DNA of 47,822 bases, taken from the NCBI GenBank assembly GCA_002305615.1, contig DBPU01000003.1, positions 1-47,822 of the forward strand. The letters run 5' to 3'. The DNA is from Verrucomicrobia bacterium UBA1412. GTDB taxonomy: Bacteria > Verrucomicrobiota > Verrucomicrobiia > Limisphaerales > UBA1412. This document shows positions 41,074 to 47,822 of this stretch, one piece after another. The notes below the pieces were generated by a model. It was not told the origin of the DNA. It saw nothing but the letters and a program-made list of their open reading frames with translations, and ran no database searches. The position numbers and the translations under genes were made by a program. The first letter of the stretch is position 1, and each line of letters opens with the position of its first letter.

Positions 41074-42417
41074 CTAGTACCGGTAATTATCGGCCTTGAA
41101 AGGTCCTTCGACCGGGACTCCGAGGTAATCGGATTGTTTCGAGGTCAACTTCGTCAGTTTTACACCGAGCTTGCCCAGGTGGAGACGGGCGACCTTCTCA
41201 TCCAGAACTTTGGGCAGGATATAGACCTTCTTGCCGTACTTGCCTGAATTGCGGTTCTGCCACATTTCGATCTGGGCCAGGACCTGGTTGGTGAAGCTGG
41301 CGCTCATAACAAAGCTGGGGTGCCCGCTGGCGCAACCGAGGTTGACCAGGCGGCCTTCAGCCAGCACGAAGAGGCGCTTGCCATTGGGCCAAACGATCAT
41401 ATCGACCTGCGGTTTGATCTGGACGCGTTTAAGAGCGGGATCGGTGAAAACGGACTTGATATCGATTTCAGAATCGAAGTGGCCGATATTGCAGACGATG
41501 GCATCGCTCTTCATGTGGTCCATGTGCGAGCGGGTGATGACGTCGACGTTGCCGGTGGTGGTCACGAAGATATTACCTATTTTGCAGGCTTCTTCCATGA
41601 GGACGACTTCAAAGCCTTCCATGGCGGCCTGGAGCGCGTTGATGGGATCGATCTCAGTTATGAGAACACGGGCACCCATTCCGCGGGCGCTCTGGGCACA
41701 ACCCTTACCCACATCGCCATAACCGGCGACGACAACGATCTTGCCGGCGATCATGACATCGGTGGCACGCTTGACACCATCCAGGAAGGATTCACGGCAG
41801 CCGTAGAGGTTGTCGAACTTGCTCTTGGTGCAGGAGTCATTGACGTTGAAAGCGGGGACCTTGAGGGTGCCGTTTTTTTCGCGCTGAACCAGACGGTGGA
41901 CACCGGTAGTGGTCTCTTCAGAGAGGCCGCAGATACCGGGCAGGAGGTCGGTAAATTTATCGTGGACGGCATTGGTCAAATCGCCACCGTCATCCACGAT
42001 CATATTGAGCTGGGAACCATCGGGCCAGCGGAGGGTCTGCTCAATACACCAATCGTAATCCTCGAGCGTTTCACCTTTCCAGGCGAAGACAGGGATGCCT
42101 CTGGCAGCGATCGCCGCGGCGGCCTGATTCTGGGTGGAAAAGATGTTGCAGCTGGACCAGCGAACCTGTGCGCCCAGGTGGACGAGGGTTTCGATGAGGA
42201 CAGCGGTCTCGATGGTCATATGCAGGCAGCCTGCGATTTGTGCGCCGGTCAGGGGCTTGGCCTCTCCATACTCGGCACGCAGAGCCATCAGGCCGGGCAT
42301 TTCGTTTTCGGCCATCTTGATCTCATTGCGGCCCCATTCGGCCAGGGAGATATCGGCTACTTTATAATCCTGCACGGTTTCTTTCTTGGTGCAAAATGTT
42401 GGGCATTTGGTTGACAT
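41074..42417 (-). CDS. ahcY: Adenosylhomocysteinase
   Basis: 447 aa. YKVADISLAEWGRNEI start, GCLHMTIETAVLIETL, SSCNIFSTQ, the NVNDSCTKSKFDN catalytic Lys/Cys segment, the NAD site VVAGYGDVGKGCAQSA, and the conserved C-terminal KADNYRY tail. Hydrolyses S-adenosylhomocysteine to adenosine and homocysteine using tightly bound NAD. Lies 28 bases behind metK on the same strand, so SAM synthesis and SAH removal are co-expressed. Confidence 0.97.
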   Translation of the reverse strand: MSTKCPTFCTKKETVQDYKVADISLAEWGRNEIKMAENEMPGLMALRAEYGEAKPLTGAQIAGCLHMTIETAVLIETLVHLGAQVRWSSCNIFSTQNQAAAAIAARGIPVFAWKGETLEDYDWCIEQTLRWPDGSQLNMIVDDGGDLTNAVHDKFTDLLPGICGLSEETTTGVHRLVQREKNGTLKVPAFNVNDSCTKSKFDNLYGCRESFLDGVKRATDVMIAGKIVVVAGYGDVGKGCAQSARGMGARVLITEIDPINALQAAMEGFEVVLMEEACKIGNIFVTTTGNVDVITRSHMDHMKSDAIVCNIGHFDSEIDIKSVFTDPALKRVQIKPQVDMIVWPNGKRLFVLAEGRLVNLGCASGHPSFVMSASFTNQVLAQIEMWQNRNSGKYGKKVYILPKVLDEKVARLHLGKLGVKLTKLTSKQSDYLGVPVEGPFKADNYRY

Positions 42418-42445
42418 AAAATTTATTATCTTCTCGGTATTCTCT

Positions 42446-43618
42446 TTAGATTTTTTTGAGTTCAGCGACCTTATCGGTGGCTTCCCAGGTGATTTCGGCC
42501 GTATTGTCGACTTTGCCGAAGTGGCCGTAGTTTGTCGTTTTGCTGTAGATGGGGCGTCTCAAATTGAGTTGCTTGAGGATGGCCGCGGGTCTGAAATCAA
42601 AGACTTCGCAAACCTTGCGGGTGATCGCCTCGTCGCTGAGCTGGCCTGTGCCAAAGGTATCGACATTGACGGAAACCGGATAGGGGTGACCGATCGCGTA
42701 GGCAAACTGGATTTCGCAACGGGTGGCCAGACCGGCAGCAACGATATTCTTGGCAACGTAGCGGCCCATGTAGGCAGCGCTGCGGTCCACTTTGCTGGGA
42801 TCCTTACCGCTGAAGGCACCGCCGCCGTGACGGCCCATGCCGCCATAGGTATCGACGATGATTTTGCGGCCCGTAACACCACAATCTCCCTGAGGACCGC
42901 CTACGACGAAACGGCCTGTCGGGTTAATCAGAATCTGGGTTTTCGCATCAATCAAGTGTGCGGGCAGTGTCTTCAAGATCAGCTCCCCTCGGATGAAATC
43001 CCGAATGGTCTTGTTATCCACTTCGGCGGAGTGCTGAGTGGAGATAACGACATTGGAGATGCGGACCGGTTTTTTATCCACGTATTCGACGGTGACCTGG
43101 GATTTGGCATCGGGTCTCAGCCAGAGAGCCTTGCCTGTTTTGCGCAGATGGGTCAGCTGGCGGCCCAGGAGGTGGGCATACATAATCGGTGCCGGCATGA
43201 GCTCCGGGGTTTCGTCGCAGGCAAAACCGAACATGAGGCCTTGATCTCCGGCGCCCATTTCCGCGGTATCTTTGCCCTCTGCAGCACGCTCATCAACGCC
43301 CTGGGCAATATCGGGGCTTTGTTTGGTGATGGCGTTAATGATAAAGACCTTATCGGCGTGGAAGATATCGTCATCATTGACGTAACCGATCTTGCGGATG
43401 GCATCGCGAATGATGTCGTTATAATCGAACTTGGCTTGGGTAGTGATTTCGCCACCTACGACGACCATATTGCTTTTGACAAAGGTTTCACAGGCAACGC
43501 GGCTCATGGGATCCTGCGCAATGCAGGCGTCCAGGATGGCATCGGAGATAGTATCGCTCACTTTATCAGGGTGGCCTTCTCCAACGGACTCAGAAGAAAA
43601 CAGGTATCTGCTGCTCAT
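42446..43618 (-). CDS. metK: S-adenosylmethionine synthetase
   Basis: 390 aa. GHPDK at 15-19, GAGDQGLMFG, and GGGAFSGKDPSKVDRS, the P-loop-like tripolyphosphate site. Makes SAM from methionine and ATP as a tetramer. Downstream ahcY completes the pair. The promoter overlaps an AT-rich palindrome, and the leader carries a small hairpin, but there is no room for a SAM riboswitch. Confidence 0.98.
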   Translation of the reverse strand: MSSRYLFSSESVGEGHPDKVSDTISDAILDACIAQDPMSRVACETFVKSNMVVVGGEITTQAKFDYNDIIRDAIRKIGYVNDDDIFHADKVFIINAITKQSPDIAQGVDERAAEGKDTAEMGAGDQGLMFGFACDETPELMPAPIMYAHLLGRQLTHLRKTGKALWLRPDAKSQVTVEYVDKKPVRISNVVISTQHSAEVDNKTIRDFIRGELILKTLPAHLIDAKTQILINPTGRFVVGGPQGDCGVTGRKIIVDTYGGMGRHGGGAFSGKDPSKVDRSAAYMGRYVAKNIVAAGLATRCEIQFAYAIGHPYPVSVNVDTFGTGQLSDEAITRKVCEVFDFRPAAILKQLNLRRPIYSKTTNYGHFGKVDNTAEITWEATDKVAELKKI

Positions 43619-43633
43619 AAACTAGTTCAGTGT

Positions 43634-43654
43634 TGATGACGTATTGACGCATCA
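43634..43654 (-). other. Hairpin in the metK leader
   Basis: TGATG-A-CGT (43634-43642) pairs with ACG-CATCA (43647-43654) with one bulged A and an ATTG loop. It lies between the predicted transcription start and the metK ATG. Confidence 0.35.
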
Positions 43655-43692
43655 AGATATATAGATATATCTCAAATTTCAATTTTTGTCAA
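43655..43692 (-). promoter_or_regulatory. metK promoter with overlapping palindrome
   Basis: Minus strand: TTGACA (43692-43687), 17-bp spacer, TATATC (43669-43664). The -10 box lies within AGATATATAGATATATCT (43655-43672), an 18-bp near-perfect palindrome that could be a repressor site. Confidence 0.6.
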
Positions 43693-43824
43693 TATAAATG
43701 CGAGGATGTTTGAGAGGCGGCTTCTTATTTTTGAGGAATCCTACAAGTCATTTATAGAGAAGATGTTCTCAATTTTAAAAAAGAGAGGGTTCAGGCGCTC
43801 TGCGTGGGGGGTGTCCGCCGGGGC

Positions 43825-44391
43825 TCAAGGAAGGGGAGTTTGGAAAAGGGGAATATGGCGCAGCGGTTCCCCCGGGAGCTGCTGGCTGTGAAAGAGGGTC
43901 AGAGAGCGGGCCAGGGTTTGCTGCGGGTTTTGAGAACGGGTCCAGGTTTCGAGCGCTTTTAAATCTGATTCTCCCGGAGAGCGCTTCATCCGGCAAAGGG
44001 TGATATGGGGCTGATAGTCATTTTCGCGAGGGAGTCCCAAGGCGAGCTCGAGTTTTTCATCCAGGAGGTTTTTGAGCCCGGTCAGGGCCGGCAGCGGTTT
44101 TAACTTCAGATGGAAGCTGGATGCTTTTTTGAGGCTGGGGAAGGCTCCAAAGCCCTCGGGGTGCAGGGGGATGGGCGATTTTAGGGGAATTTCCCGGCAG
44201 ACGGCGATTATTTTCTCCTCTTCCAGCGGTTGAATATTGCCCAGGAAGCGGAGGGTCAGGTGGAGCTTATCGGGAGCGGTCATTCTGGAATTGCGGATCG
44301 GGACCGGAGAGGCCAGGAGTGCGGTTTTGAAGTCTTCCGATAATTCCAGAGCCAGGAAGAGGCGCTTGGTATGAGGCGGAGTTTGAAGCAT
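43825..44391 (-). CDS. thpR: RNA 2',3'-cyclic phosphodiesterase
   Basis: 188 aa. Two HxTx motifs: His44-Leu-Thr46 (LHLTLRFLG) and His129-Ile-Thr131 (QPHITLC), with the N-terminal RLFLALELSED strand. Belongs to the 2H phosphoesterase (LigT/ThpR) family, which opens 2',3'-cyclic phosphates and can seal some RNA ends in vitro. The spacing between motifs and length match ThpR. It follows the Rrf2 gene after 27 bases on the same strand. Confidence 0.9.
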   Translation of the reverse strand: MLQTPPHTKRLFLALELSEDFKTALLASPVPIRNSRMTAPDKLHLTLRFLGNIQPLEEEKIIAVCREIPLKSPIPLHPEGFGAFPSLKKASSFHLKLKPLPALTGLKNLLDEKLELALGLPRENDYQPHITLCRMKRSPGESDLKALETWTRSQNPQQTLARSLTLFHSQQLPGEPLRHIPLFQTPLP

Positions 44392-44418
44392 GAGCCGGGG
44401 AGAATTGCGAAGCCGATT

Positions 44419-44865
44419 TCAGATGCAATAATCAATGATCCCTTTTTGGACATTTTGCCGATTGTGGCAATCCATCACGTCCTGAAGGGTGAATTTGCGC
44501 AGACTTTCGCGGATATCCGAGTTGACCTTATCCCATATCTGACGAGTGGAGCAGCGGGTCGAGCTCGTACATTTCTCCGGTAAAGCGACACAGCCTACGA
44601 TGGACAGGGGGCCCTCCATGACCTCAACAACATCAAGCAGGGTGATCTCGGCCGGTTTTTTGAAGATTTTGAATCCGCCCTTGGCCCCGCGGATGGAGCG
44701 GACCATGCCGGCACGGCGCAAATCGATAATCAGGCGGCTGACATACTTTTCTGAAATTTTTTGGGATTGGGCGATATCGCGGATGAGCCTTGGCTTTTCG
44801 GAGTCGAAGAGTGCCAAGTCGAGCAGAATGCGCAAACCATATCTTCCCCTGGTGGAAATTTTCAT
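44419..44865 (-). CDS. Rrf2/IscR-family transcriptional regulator
   Basis: 148 aa. MKISTRGRYGLRILLDLA start, winged-helix with KISEKYVSRLIIDLRRAGMVRSIRGAKGG as recognition part, and three cysteines Cys92, Cys99 and Cys105 in the position of the IscR cluster ligands. It therefore probably senses Fe-S status, redox or iron, as IscR or CymR-like proteins do. No isc/suf genes adjoin it. Upstream of thpR, which it may co-regulate. Confidence 0.88.
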   Translation of the reverse strand: MKISTRGRYGLRILLDLALFDSEKPRLIRDIAQSQKISEKYVSRLIIDLRRAGMVRSIRGAKGGFKIFKKPAEITLLDVVEVMEGPLSIVGCVALPEKCTSSTRCSTRQIWDKVNSDIRESLRKFTLQDVMDCHNRQNVQKGIIDYCI

Positions 44866-44987
44866 TCGACTATTCTTAAGGATCTCTGTTTCTAAGTTGT
44901 GATTCTCTGGAAAGTTCCGTCTGCTGCGACCGGCTGAGGAACCATCAGTACCATGGGAGACTGCCCCAGAAAAGGCTATTTGTCAAA

Positions 44988-45013
44988 AAGAAAGTCGTTC
45001 AAGAAAGTCGTTC
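44988..45013 (+). repeat. 13-bp tandem duplication
   Basis: AAGAAAGTCGTTC occurs twice head to tail (44988-45000, 45001-45013), with the start of a third copy. It lies in the intergenic region bordering the AT-rich block; probably a replication-slippage repeat. Confidence 0.7.
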
Positions 45014-45082
45014 AAGACGGGATGCGGCGGGGAATCCCCGGTTTTCATTCTCTTCGGGTTCTAACGCTTCGTTTGTCCTTCT

Positions 45083-45949
45083 TCAATGTATATAATACGG
45101 TGTATAGTCCAAATAGGAGGCCGTCCAGGGAATATCATCCCCGAGACATCTTTCATCTATTTTGTTGGGACCGCTGGACCAGACTGCAATCGAGCATTTA
45201 TTTAGAGAATTAGAAAGAGATTCTGAAAGTCCGGTCAGGTTAGTCGTGTAATCCAGATTGAGTGGAGTGCCCCAGCCATCTCTTCTATATTCTTTATCAA
45301 AATTTTTATTAAATACTTTTTTATTTAAGTTATTATCTTCATAATAAAAATATTTTTTATTCTTTAATAAAACAAGAAAACTCTCTTTCATATCTAATCC
45401 TGAAATATCAACCTCTTTTTTAATTAAATTATCTATTCTTGTATTGTTCTCTTTTTCTAATAAATCTACATCTGATTTAATTTCATTTAAATTATATCTT
45501 GAATTTATTTGTATTTCATCTTCAGTAAGACTTTTCAATTCATATTCTTGTATATCCTGAACAACTTCATAAAAGGCTCTAGGGCTTTCTTTTCCTTCTT
45601 TTCTCTTATGATTATATCTTGTAAGTATTTCATTTACAATTTCTTTGTTTCCTTTTTCATTTTCTTTTACAAGGTGGTGCATCACAGTACCAACGTGATG
45701 CCATTTGAAGGACTCGTTTAATGCAAAAAGAAACAGTACCGTAATAGATGCAGCACACATTGCTATAAGGTCAAATATAAAAATTTTCAATTGTTTATTA
45801 TTAATTTTAAAAATAAGCCAGATTATAAAAATTAAAACAGAAGAATAAATTAATAATAATCCTATTTTACTTGTGTTAATTGAAATAAATATAAAATAAA
45901 TAAATAAAATAATAAAAGAACTTATTGTTATTTTGTTCCATTTTTTCAT
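45083..45949 (-). CDS. Membrane protein with GspG-like C-terminal module (paralogue A)
   Basis: 288 aa, very AT-rich codons. The first 95 residues hold about three hydrophobic helices, then a charged, Lys/Glu/Asn-rich middle. The last 70 residues contain RDGWGTPLNLDYTTNLTG, VWSSGPNKIDE and LGDDIPW, the pattern of type II secretion pseudopilin GspG tails (D-WG-P, then S-G-D, then DDI). There is no prepilin cleavage motif. Paralogue B at 46043 shares this end at about 93 percent DNA identity but nothing else. Function unknown. Confidence 0.7.
   Translation of the reverse strand: MKKWNKITISSFIILFIYFIFISINTSKIGLLLIYSSVLIFIIWLIFKINNKQLKIFIFDLIAMCAASITVLFLFALNESFKWHHVGTVMHHLVKENEKGNKEIVNEILTRYNHKRKEGKESPRAFYEVVQDIQEYELKSLTEDEIQINSRYNLNEIKSDVDLLEKENNTRIDNLIKKEVDISGLDMKESFLVLLKNKKYFYYEDNNLNKKVFNKNFDKEYRRDGWGTPLNLDYTTNLTGLSESLSNSLNKCSIAVWSSGPNKIDERCLGDDIPWTASYLDYTPYYIH
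45125..45281. repeat. 157-bp repeat encoding the GspG-like end, copy A
   Basis: Aligns without gaps to 46061-46217, with roughly ten differences. Similarity stops sharply at both edges. Confidence 0.85.
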
Positions 45950-46038
45950 CTATCTAAACCTTTTGTTTATTGGGTTCATTCTAAGTGAGTTATTTTGTGA
46001 TGTCGATAGGCGATTCATACTTTATTCGATACTAGTGG
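45947..46038. repeat. 92-bp upstream repeat, copy A, with promoter and a relic of a membrane-protein gene end
   Basis: Nearly identical to 46526-46617. It holds the ATG, the AAAGG ribosome site, the promoter (TCGACA, 17 bp, TAGAAT; minus strand 46006-45978) and, at 46015-46038, seven codons plus stop (PLVSNKV) matching the end of the gene at 46594 (PLVSDKV). Confidence 0.85.
45978..46006 (-). promoter_or_regulatory. Promoter of paralogue A
   Basis: Minus strand TCGACA (46006-46001), 17-bp spacer, TAGAAT (45983-45978). Confidence 0.6.
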
Positions 46039-46042
46039 TGGG

Positions 46043-46528
46043 CTACTCACGGGGGGCAGCCCAGGGAATATCATCCCCGAGACATCTTTCATCTATTTTG
46101 TTGGGACCGCTGGACCAGACAGCAAGCGAGAATTTATTTAGAGCATTAGAAAGAGATTCTGAAAGCCCGGTCAGGTTGGTCGTATAATCCAGATTGAGTG
46201 GTGTCCCCCAGCCATCTTTTGCGAATTTTTCATAAAAAGTTGGTATATCAATATCGTCTCCAAATTCTTTTTTTATTAAAATAAAGAACTTATCTCTGAG
46301 TGGTAATTCTATATTATATCCATTTTTAATTATAAAATCAATCTTATTATTTTCTATCTGCTCAATATTTTGAACAGATAAATCGATTTGTTTTAAATTA
46401 ACTTCTGTAAGTATATAGTAATTCTTATATTTAGGTATATCTATAGAAGGTAATAATATGAAGAGTATTATAAAACAATTAATTAAAATAAGAAAAGAAG
46501 TTAATATAATCTTTTTAATATTTTTCAT
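46043..46528 (-). CDS. Membrane-anchored protein with GspG-like C-terminal module (paralogue B)
   Basis: 161 aa. One N-terminal hydrophobic helix (IILTSFLILINCFIILFILL), an AT-rich variable middle of about 80 residues unrelated to paralogue A, then KDGWGTPLNLDYTTNLTG, VWSSGPNKIDE and LGDDIPW. The last five residues (AAPRE) come from sequence at the duplication join rather than from the repeat. Predicted to face the periplasm. The promoter and ribosome site are copies of those of paralogue A. Confidence 0.7.
   Translation of the reverse strand: MKNIKKIILTSFLILINCFIILFILLPSIDIPKYKNYYILTEVNLKQIDLSVQNIEQIENNKIDFIIKNGYNIELPLRDKFFILIKKEFGDDIDIPTFYEKFAKDGWGTPLNLDYTTNLTGLSESLSNALNKFSLAVWSSGPNKIDERCLGDDIPWAAPRE
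46061..46217. repeat. 157-bp repeat encoding the GspG-like end, copy B
   Basis: Gap-free match to 45125-45281. Confidence 0.85.
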
Positions 46529-46617
46529 TTATCTAAACCTTTTGTTTGTTGGGTTCATTCTAAGCGAGTTATTTTGTGATGTCGATAGGCGATTCATACT
46601 TTATCCGATACTAGTGG
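46526..46617. repeat. 92-bp upstream repeat, copy B
   Basis: Match to 45947-46038 with about four differences. Here it overlaps the true 3' end of the membrane-protein gene at 46594, so this copy is likely the original. Confidence 0.85.
46557..46585 (-). promoter_or_regulatory. Promoter of paralogue B
   Basis: Minus strand TCGACA (46585-46580), 17-bp spacer, TAGAAT (46562-46557), between the stop of the upstream membrane-protein gene and the ATG. Confidence 0.6.
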
Positions 46618-47394
46618 GTGATCCAAAAACATGAGAACAACAGTAACCAAGATTTTAAGTATGATAAGCAGCAGAGGCACCATCAACACGAGCATATAGA
46701 GTGCCAATGCTACCGCTTCAAGTCCTCCCAAGAACATCGTAACGCCTACACTCAGTGGAATTTGTTGTTCTTCTTCCAATAAAGGGGAATTTTCAGGTTC
46801 TTTTCCTTCGCTAAGAGAAAGCCTCTTATGTTCGACGGCACTATATACTTCGCACTTGCGTACAAGCCATGCCGAAACAGCGCTCAGCAATGCACTCATT
46901 ATCAGCATGATTAGAGAGGTTATGACCGTAAAGGAGAAGAATAACTCTTTGTGAAAAATGTGTGTAAGTATGAGGTAAATAATGAGGTGTAAGATGAATA
47001 AAGGCAAAGAAAGAGTGACTATACACAAGGAACCCTCACCCAGGAAGAGGCAATAGGACAAAAAAGGGTGAATCCTGTGTTTCAGTGAGGAAAGGAATTT
47101 ATATTCTTTTCTTTTATGCTCAGGGGTGCGACTCCAAAACAGAGAAAAGAGAAAACCAGCTATCAATCCATAAATAAGACCTGGAAAATACGGCAAAGAA
47201 ACAATTGCCATGGCAGTTATAGTATCATAATCAAGGTAAAAGGTATCTATGAAGACCGTTAAAATCCAATAAAATGGAAAAGCGACAAGACTAGGCGCAT
47301 ACACATTAAAAGCAAGGCCAACGAAAGCAAACACCATAAACCAAACAGCTCCCGTAAAGCCGCTTAAAAGCGTTGTTTTAATGATGAACTTCAT
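46594..47394 (-). CDS. Polytopic membrane protein of unknown function
   Basis: 266 aa with six or seven hydrophobic segments (for example GFTGAVWFMVFAFVGLAFNVY, LPLFILHLIIYLILTHIF, ALYMLVLMVPLLLIILKILV) and a charged loop (KRLSLSEGKEPENSPLLEEEQQ). No family recognised. AT-richer than the core genes. Its last codons and downstream sequence were copied together with the GspG-like genes that follow it. Confidence 0.65.
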   Translation of the reverse strand: MKFIIKTTLLSGFTGAVWFMVFAFVGLAFNVYAPSLVAFPFYWILTVFIDTFYLDYDTITAMAIVSLPYFPGLIYGLIAGFLFSLFWSRTPEHKRKEYKFLSSLKHRIHPFLSYCLFLGEGSLCIVTLSLPLFILHLIIYLILTHIFHKELFFSFTVITSLIMLIMSALLSAVSAWLVRKCEVYSAVEHKRLSLSEGKEPENSPLLEEEQQIPLSVGVTMFLGGLEAVALALYMLVLMVPLLLIILKILVTVVLMFLDHPLVSDKV

Positions 47395-47822
47395 ATTCTC
47401 TGTGTATTAATTGTCTCCGTATTGGGGGAAAATTTCCCTACGGCAGGGGCCACCGAACAGGAAACTTCCCTGCAGGGACTGTATTCATTTCGGGTGTTTC
47501 TGGTTTATAAGGGGGCTCCAACATTTACATAACAAGTTCCATGGGGCATTGTGGAAGATTTTTGAGGTTTTGCAAACTTTTTATCCGCAGAAGAGGAAGT
47601 TTTTAACCGCAGATTACGCAGATGGGCGCAGATTTATTGAGGGGGACCGGATGTGCAGGGGAAAATAGAGGTGTGTGCCCGGCGGGTACGGATTTTTTGC
47701 AGACTCATCTTCTTTCTTATTTTAAGTCGCGAAGTACCGCCCTTCAGGCGGTGGCGTGGATGGGTGGTGTCCTCCGTAGGTACGTCTCCCTCCGGGAAAC
47801 GCACCTACGGTTATGCACATTC
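47395..47822. other. Gene-free end of the window with repeats and hairpins
   Basis: No convincing ORF. GCAGAT occurs at 47609-47614, 47618-47623 and 47628-47633 (spacing 9 and 10), a type of intergenic repeat I have seen in several environmental phyla. Two hairpins follow: ACCGCC-CTTCA-GGCGGT near 47736-47752, and CCGTAGGT (47774-47781) with ACCTACGG (47803-47810) enclosing TCCC/GGGA. Confidence 0.6.

Noticed and set aside
41320..43636. Long plus-strand frames across ahcY and metK
   Set aside because: Shadows of the conserved minus-strand enzymes, with no family motifs of their own.
43619..43705. SAM riboswitch before metK
   Set aside because: The leader is only about 38 nt, too short for known SAM riboswitch classes.
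44988..45013. CRISPR-like repeat
   Set aside because: Two contiguous 13-bp units without spacers; a simple tandem duplication.
44953..45213. 86-codon plus-strand frame
   Set aside because: Covers the tandem 13-bp repeat and the antisense of the GspG-like end; no motif or ribosome site.

Overview
The window is about 47.8 kb of moderately GC-rich chromosome from a Gram-negative bacterium, most likely of the PVC group (Verrucomicrobiota or a close relative). This is an inference from gene content: lipid A/LPS genes, LL-diaminopimelate aminotransferase, a DUF1844 protein, secreted GH78 and GH95 glycosidases, a Tat-exported sugar isomerase-like protein and GspG-like proteins. No rRNA, tRNA or CRISPR array was seen.

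Layout. 1-5.0 kb: tail of a rhamnosidase-like gene, a HAD phosphatase overlapping a deoxyhypusine-synthase-like gene, and a secreted GH95 alpha-L-fucosidase. 5.1-7.7 kb: ribD-tilS. 7.8-8.7 kb: a two-gene GNAT toxin-antitoxin-like module on the minus strand with a clear promoter and operator-like repeats. 8.8-14.6 kb: grpE-dnaJ, two PLP aminotransferases (AspC-like, DapL) and a flippase behind a structured intergenic region. 14.6-20.4 kb: DUF1844 and LON-domain proteins, two membrane-anchored coiled-coil proteins flanking uppP, a small lipoprotein, a mannonate-oxidoreductase-like SDR and an FmdB zinc ribbon. 20.6-25.1 kb: a secreted ADP-ribosylglycohydrolase-like protein followed by a secreted GH78 rhamnosidase. 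25.3-26.5 kb: DUF1805, a phospholipid-methyltransferase-like gene and iscX. 26.5-32.6 kb: a compact minus-strand operon PRTase-ispH-ruvB-lpxK-acyltransferase-heptosyltransferase. 32.7-35.5 kb: hflK-hflC and mntP. 35.6-36.3 kb: a secreted ThuA-like protein.

36.4-38.4 kb is the most unusual accessory region. It holds two copies of a 110-bp promoter plus short-ORF element. The second copy runs into a 95-bp site with the full architecture of an integron attC (R'', 5-nt spacer, L'' with extra C and A, L', 5-nt spacer, R'). A small membrane-protein gene follows immediately, and a second attC-like hairpin lies behind it. A possible IS21-type end lies between the two units. No integrase is in the window, so this could be an attC cluster lacking an integrase.

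38.7-43.6 kb returns to core genes: a Tat-exported TIM-barrel protein, metF, rpmB, ahcY and metK, the last two making up most of an activated-methyl cycle. 43.8-44.9 kb carries an Rrf2 regulator and thpR. 45.0-47.4 kb is AT-rich. It contains two tandem genes with unrelated N-terminal halves but nearly identical GspG-like C-terminal DNA and identical promoter regions, next to a membrane protein whose 3' end was copied along with the duplication. 47.4-47.8 kb has no gene, only repeats and hairpins.

A recurrent regulatory theme is that several promoters place the -10 box directly before the start codon, which suggests leaderless mRNAs.
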